A DNA stretch of 64,000 nucleotides from Pengzhenrongella sicca (GTDB lineage Bacteria > Actinomycetota > Actinomycetes > Actinomycetales > Cellulomonadaceae): contig NZ_CP071868.1 of assembly GCF_017569225.1 (NCBI RefSeq), positions 3,410,001-3,474,000 of the forward strand, in the 5' to 3' direction. The position numbers and the translations under genes were made by a program. Under the pieces are notes generated by a model. It worked only from the letters and a program-made list of their open reading frames with translations, searched no databases and was not told the origin of the DNA. Positions 60,213 through 64,000 of this stretch are shown here, in pieces. How positions within the stretch are numbered: the stretch's first letter is position 1; the number at the start of each line of letters is the position of its first letter.

Positions 60213-61349
60213 CTACAACAGGTCGGGCCGCCCCTTCTCGCGCACGGCCGCGACCGCGTCCTTGACCTGCTGGGCGCGCGACCGCGTCGTCACCAGCAGC
60301 GCGTCGGGGGTGTCCACGACGACGACGTCGTCCAGGCCAAGCACGACCACCATGCGGCCCGACGCCGGGATCACGAGCGAGCCGACGGAGTCGAGGCGGA
60401 CGACGCTGGCGTCGTCGCCGAGCACCCGCGCGTCGTCGTCCCCACCGGGCACGGGCGCGAGCAGCGCGCTCAACGAGGCGAAGTCGCCGATGTCGTCCCA
60501 GCCGAAGTCGCCGGGCACCACGGCGACGCCGCCAGCCGCCGCGACGGGCTCGGCGATCGCGTGGTCGATGGCGATCTTCTCGAGCGTCGGCCAGACCTCG
60601 GCCAGGACCCGGTCGTGGTCAGCGGTGTCCCAGGCGGCCGCGAGCGTGCGCAGGCCTGCGTGCATCTGCGGCAGCTGCGCGGCGAGGTGCGTCAGCAGCA
60701 CCTCGGCGCGCACGATGAACATGCCGGCGTTCCAGCGGTACTCCCCCGTCGCGAGGTACGCGGCGGCCGTCGCGGCGTCGGGCTTCTCGGTGAAGCCGAC
60801 GGCGTGCCGCCCGTTCGGCGCATCGGCCAGGCCGAGCGTCTCGCCCGAGCGGACGTACCCGAACGCGGTGGAGGGGACGGAGGCCGCGATGCCGACCGTC
60901 ACCACGTAGCCGGCGTTGGCCGCGGCGACGCCCTCGCGGACGGCGCTCTCGAACGCGGGGGTGCCGTGGATGACCTGGTCGGCGGCGAAGGAGCCGAGCA
61001 CGACGTCGCTGCCGTGCCGCTGGACGAGCACCGCGGCGGCCAGGCCGATCGCGGCCATGGAGTCCCGCGGCGACGGCTCGGCGAGCACTTGGGCGGCGGC
61101 GACGTCCGGGAGCTGAGCGCGGACGGCGTCGACGTGGCGCTCGCCGGTCACGACGAGCACGGCGTCGGTCGCGGTGAGCGGCGCGAGCCGGTCGACGGTG
61201 GCCTGCAGGAGCGTCCGGCCCGAGCCGGTGAGGTCGTGCAGGAACTTGGGCGAGCCGGACCGCGACAGCGGCCACAGGCGCGTTCCCGCGCCGCCCGCCG
61301 GGATGACCGCGTGGAAGTCAGGGATGGGGCCGGCGGGGGCGATAGTCAT
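60213..61349 (-). CDS. manC: Mannose-1-phosphate guanylyltransferase
   Basis: ManC makes GDP-mannose from GTP and mannose-1-phosphate for glycoconjugates. The 378-residue protein has the nucleotidyltransferase motif AVIPAGGAGTRLWPLSRSGSPKFL near the N-terminus, LAEPSPRDSMAAIGLAA, GSFAADQVIHG (metal Asp), FTEKPDAATAAAYLATGEYRWNAGMFI and PGDFGWDDIGDFASL. It is the short form without a fused phosphomannose isomerase domain. The ATG at 61349 follows TACCCT by six bases, with no ribosome site, so a leaderless message is likely. It is divergent from sdhC. Confidence 0.94.
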   Translation of the reverse strand: MTIAPAGPIPDFHAVIPAGGAGTRLWPLSRSGSPKFLHDLTGSGRTLLQATVDRLAPLTATDAVLVVTGERHVDAVRAQLPDVAAAQVLAEPSPRDSMAAIGLAAAVLVQRHGSDVVLGSFAADQVIHGTPAFESAVREGVAAANAGYVVTVGIAASVPSTAFGYVRSGETLGLADAPNGRHAVGFTEKPDAATAAAYLATGEYRWNAGMFIVRAEVLLTHLAAQLPQMHAGLRTLAAAWDTADHDRVLAEVWPTLEKIAIDHAIAEPVAAAGGVAVVPGDFGWDDIGDFASLSALLAPVPGGDDDARVLGDDASVVRLDSVGSLVIPASGRMVVVLGLDDVVVVDTPDALLVTTRSRAQQVKDAVAAVREKGRPDLL

Positions 61350-61355
61350 GGGGTC

Positions 61356-61361
61356 AGGGTA
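61356..61361 (-). promoter_or_regulatory. Likely -10 element, leaderless manC
   Basis: TACCCT on the minus strand ends six bases before the ATG at 61349. Confidence 0.5.
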
Positions 61362-61514
61362 GTGATGGGGGGCCGGTCGTGAACCAGTGCACGGCGGCGC
61401 CGTGTCTCCGGCCGTGCTGCGCCGGAGGTCAACGGGCCTGTGCGATTGGTCACAAACCCCCGTGGGGGCCCCGCTTCGGGGCTCGCCCGAGGGGCTGACC
61501 CGGATCCGAGTCAG

Positions 61515-61520
61515 TACAGT
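61515..61520 (+). promoter_or_regulatory. Possible -10 element of sdhCDA
   Basis: TACAGT lies 50 bases before the sdhC start, leaving room for the AGGAGG ribosome site. A -35 match is weak (CTGACC, with only 14 bases between). Confidence 0.35.
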
Positions 61521-61569
61521 GGGCAAAAATCGGACGCCGTCGTCCACCCTCGCAGCTCAGGAGGATTCA

Positions 61570-61950
61570 GTGCCCAGTGCCCCCGCCGGCACGTTGTACC
61601 GCGGCCGAGAAGGCATGTGGTCGTGGGTCGCCCACCGTGTCACGGGCGTCCTGATCTTCTTCTTCCTACTCGTGCACGTGCTCGACACCTCGCTCGTGCG
61701 CCTGTCACCGGAGACGTACAACGCCATCATCGGCACCTACAAGAACCCGGTCATGGGACTCGCCGAGGCCGGGCTGGTCGCCGCGATCGTGTTCCACGCG
61801 TACAACGGTCTCAGGATCATCGTGGTCGACTTCTGGGCCAAAGGGCCCAGGTACCAGCGCGTCATGCTCTGGGTCGTGGTCGGCCTGTTCATCGTGACCA
61901 TGGCGGGCTTCCTGCCGCGGCACCTGTCGCACGTGTTCGGGGGATCGTGA
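61570..61950 (+). CDS. sdhC: Succinate dehydrogenase cytochrome b556 subunit
   Basis: SdhC is a membrane anchor of respiratory complex II and binds heme and quinone. The 126-residue protein has the signature LYRGREGMWSWVAHRVTGVLIFFFLLVHVLD (the SWxxHRxTG quinone-site segment with Ser, His and Arg) and three membrane helices; a heme-ligand His is likely in VAAIVFHAYNGLRII. GTG 61570 follows AGGAGG by six or seven bases. The stop shares a base with the sdhD ATG (TGATG). Confidence 0.93.
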   Translation: MPSAPAGTLYRGREGMWSWVAHRVTGVLIFFFLLVHVLDTSLVRLSPETYNAIIGTYKNPVMGLAEAGLVAAIVFHAYNGLRIIVVDFWAKGPRYQRVMLWVVVGLFIVTMAGFLPRHLSHVFGGS

Positions 61951-62420
61951 TGAGCGCGTCGACCCGCGCGGCCGGCACGGCCGCCATCCCCGACCCGCGG
62001 GCCCCATACCGGCGGCGCAAGACGACCCGGGGCAACTTCGAGCTCTACTCCTGGGTGTTCATGCGGGGCTCCGGCGTCATCCTCGTCGGCCTGATCTTCG
62101 GTCACCTGTTCGTCAACCTGTTCGCGGGTGACGGCATCCAGGCCATCGACTTCGGCTTCGTCGCCGGCAAGTGGGCGAACCCGTTCTGGCAGAACTACGA
62201 CCTGGTGATGCTCTGGCTCGCGATGATCCACGGCACGAACGGCGTGCGCACGATCATCAACGACTACGCCGAGAACGACACGTTCCGGCTCGTGCTCAAG
62301 CTCGCGCTCTATCTGGCGTTCTTTGTCGTCGTCGTGCTCGGGACGCTCGTGATCTTCACGTTCGACCCGTGCCCGCCCGGTCAACCGGCAGACCTCCTGC
62401 CCTCGTTCTGCTTCGCCTGA
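61950..62420 (+). CDS. sdhD: Succinate dehydrogenase hydrophobic membrane anchor
   Basis: SdhD is the second membrane anchor of complex II. The 156-residue protein has a polar head (to about residue 30), then three helices: [22 protein letters not shown] with a possible heme His, [24 protein letters not shown], a family-typical segment, and a third near residue 120. It is coupled to sdhC by a one-base overlap and precedes sdhA by 50 bases. A Cys-containing tail ([19 protein letters not shown]) is unusual but has no known role. Confidence 0.9.
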   Translation: MSASTRAAGTAAIPDPRAPYRRRKTTRGNFELYSWVFMRGSGVILVGLIFGHLFVNLFAGDGIQAIDFGFVAGKWANPFWQNYDLVMLWLAMIHGTNGVRTIINDYAENDTFRLVLKLALYLAFFVVVVLGTLVIFTFDPCPPGQPADLLPSFCFA

Positions 62421-62470
62421 CCGGCGGCCCGGCACCCGTTCCACCTCTCGCACAGGAGACAACGCACCAG

Positions 62471-64000
62471 ATGCAGACCCACCAGTACGACGTCGTCATC
62501 GTGGGTGCCGGCGGCGCCGGGATGCGCGCGGCGCTCGAGTCCTCTACGCGGACCCGCACGGCCGTGATCTCCAAGCTCTACCCGACGCGTTCGCACACCG
62601 GCGCCGCCCAGGGCGGCATGTGTGCCGCGCTCGCGAACGTCGAGGAGGACAACTGGGAGTGGCACACCTTCGACACGGTCAAGGGCGGCGACTACCTCGT
62701 CGACCAGGACGCCGCGGAGGTGATGGCCAAGGAGGCCATCGACGCCGTGCTCGACCTCGAGAAGATGGGGCTGCCGTTCAACCGGACGCCCGAGGGCCGG
62801 ATCGACCAGCGCCGGTTCGGGGGGCACACCCGCAACCACGGCGAGGCCGCCGTCCGCCGGTCCTGCTACGCGGCAGACCGCACCGGCCACATGATCCTGC
62901 AGACGCTTTACCAGCAGTGCGTCAAGAACGACGTGCAGTTCTTCAACGAGTTCTACGTGCTCGACCTGCTGCTGTCGGAGGACCTCACGGGCGGAGAGGT
63001 GGCCGACGGCGCCGACGTCCGCGTCTCCGGCGTCGTCGCCTACGAGCTGGCCACGGGCGAGATCCACCTCTTCCGCGCCAAGTCCGTCATCATCGCGACC
63101 GGCGGCGCGGGGAAGATCTACAAGACGACCTCGAACGCCCACACCCTCACCGGCGACGGGATGGCGCTCGCCTACCGCCGCGGCGTGCCGCTGGAGGACA
63201 TGGAGTTCTTCCAGTTCCACCCGACCGGCCTCGCCGGGCTCGGCATCCTGCTCTCGGAGGCCGCCCGCGGGGAGGGCGCGATCCTGCGCAACAGCGACGG
63301 CGAGCGGTTCATGGAGCGGTACGCGCCCACGATCAAGGACCTGGCGCCGCGCGACATCGTCGCGCGCGCGATGGCGAACGAGGTGCGCGACGGGCGCGGG
63401 GCCGGCCCCAACAAGGACTACGTGCTACTCGACCTGACCCACCTCGAGCCCGCGCACATCGACGCCAAGCTGCCGGACATCACGGAGTTCGCGCGCACCT
63501 ACCTCGGGATCGAGCCGTACACCGACCCGATCCCGGTCTACCCGACCGCGCACTACGCGATGGGCGGCATCCCGACGAACATCACCGCGCAGGTGCTGCG
63601 CAACAACACCGACACGGTGTCCGGGCTGTACGCCGCGGGCGAGGTCGCCTGCGTCAGCGTGCACGGCTCGAACCGGCTCGGCACGAACTCGCTGCTCGAC
63701 ATCAACGTGTTCGGCAAGCGCGCCGGGATCGCCGCCGCGGAGTACGCGATCGGCGCCGACTGGGTCGAGATGCCCGCCGAGCCCTCGGTCGGCGTCGTCG
63801 CCGAGCTCGAGGAGATGCGCGCGCGCCCGTCGGGCGAGCGCGTCGCCGAGGTGCGCACCGCGCTCCAGCAGACCATGGACACCAACGCCCAGGTGTTCCG
63901 CACGGCCGAGTCGCTCGAGCAAGCGCTCGCCGACGTGCGCGCCCTCCAGGAGCGGTACCGCAACGTCAGCGTCCAGGACAAGGGCCGGGCGTTCAACACC
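62471..64000 (+). CDS. sdhA: Succinate dehydrogenase flavoprotein subunit (partial)
   Basis: SdhA oxidises succinate to fumarate with covalently bound FAD. The first 510 codons are visible and the reading frame is open at the right edge, so the C-terminus is missing. FAD motif [18 protein letters not shown]; the His that bears FAD is in [18 protein letters not shown]; the catalytic region includes [25 protein letters not shown] and [28 protein letters not shown] 62471 follows CAGGAGAC. The iron-sulfur subunit sdhB should lie just outside the window. Confidence 0.97.
   Translation, partial: MQTHQYDVVIVGAGGAGMRAALESSTRTRTAVISKLYPTRSHTGAAQGGMCAALANVEEDNWEWHTFDTVKGGDYLVDQDAAEVMAKEAIDAVLDLEKMGLPFNRTPEGRIDQRRFGGHTRNHGEAAVRRSCYAADRTGHMILQTLYQQCVKNDVQFFNEFYVLDLLLSEDLTGGEVADGADVRVSGVVAYELATGEIHLFRAKSVIIATGGAGKIYKTTSNAHTLTGDGMALAYRRGVPLEDMEFFQFHPTGLAGLGILLSEAARGEGAILRNSDGERFMERYAPTIKDLAPRDIVARAMANEVRDGRGAGPNKDYVLLDLTHLEPAHIDAKLPDITEFARTYLGIEPYTDPIPVYPTAHYAMGGIPTNITAQVLRNNTDTVSGLYAAGEVACVSVHGSNRLGTNSLLDINVFGKRAGIAAAEYAIGADWVEMPAEPSVGVVAELEEMRARPSGERVAEVRTALQQTMDTNAQVFRTAESLEQALADVRALQERYRNVSVQDKGRAFNT

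Overview
The window is about 74% G+C, uses GTG starts freely, and has many 4-base ATGA/GTGA stop-start overlaps. Gene content and order (argS-lysA-hom-thrC-thrB-rho-rpmE-prfA-prmC-sua5-wecA running toward the ATP synthase genes; an acyl-CoA carboxylase with an epsilon subunit; a bmp-type nucleoside transporter next to manC and sdhCDA) point to a chromosomal segment of an actinobacterium of the order Micrococcales, most like Cellulomonas and its relatives. This placement is inferred from gene order and composition, not from a search. I see no insertion sequence, prophage, integrase or CRISPR array.

Layout. 1-13,870 (minus strand): argS and lysA, then hom-thrC-thrB for threonine, rho, rpmE, and a tightly overlapped chain prfA-prmC-sua5-wecA-(AtpI-like) that leaves the window on the left. 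13,994-17,848: a DUF4190 membrane protein, a GntR/FCD regulator, tRNA-Arg(CCG), a repeat-rich non-coding stretch and a CynX-type MFS transporter. 18,126-25,544: bifunctional adhE, a lipoprotein, a possible 42-residue membrane protein, an aminotransferase, a VOC protein, a Bcr/CflA-type exporter and an SRAP (YedK/HMCES) protein. 25,557-39,857: a class III cyclase and birA (minus), then the carboxylase genes accD-unknown-accE and, after a block of unrelated genes (DUF885 peptidase, VKOR, a two-component system, a DUF222/HNH nuclease), maf, bccA and a NUDIX hydrolase. 39,891-43,997: efeUOB iron uptake behind a DtxR/IdeR-like box, plus an unknown gene. 44,543-60,186: a cysteine-less Lpd homologue, pnp and a phosphohexomutase-family gene on the plus strand; on the minus strand a nucleoside operon (bmp lipoprotein, ATPase, two permeases, cdd, deoA, a C39-like protein) plus a small repeat protein, add and an M20 amidohydrolase. 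60,213-64,000: manC and the start of sdhCDA.

How the genes work together. The nucleoside block is a coherent scavenging system: the BMP lipoprotein and ABC transporter import nucleosides, Cdd and Add deaminate them, DeoA and Pnp release the bases, and the neighbouring phosphomutase may convert pentose-1-phosphate to pentose-5-phosphate. BirA, BccA, AccD and AccE form one acyl-CoA carboxylase system. EfeU, EfeO and EfeB form an iron importer that looks iron-repressed.

Regulation visible in the sequence. Fourteen genes have a TANNNT hexamer 5-8 bases before the start codon and no Shine-Dalgarno, the pattern of leaderless actinobacterial promoters. Short tandem repeats hug the 3' ends of several genes, sometimes duplicating the stop codon itself. 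These two genome-wide habits, the palindromic GAGGTAGTCC array between hom and lysA, and the small unrecognised genes inside otherwise standard operons are the most unusual content. I did not find a clearly new multi-gene system.
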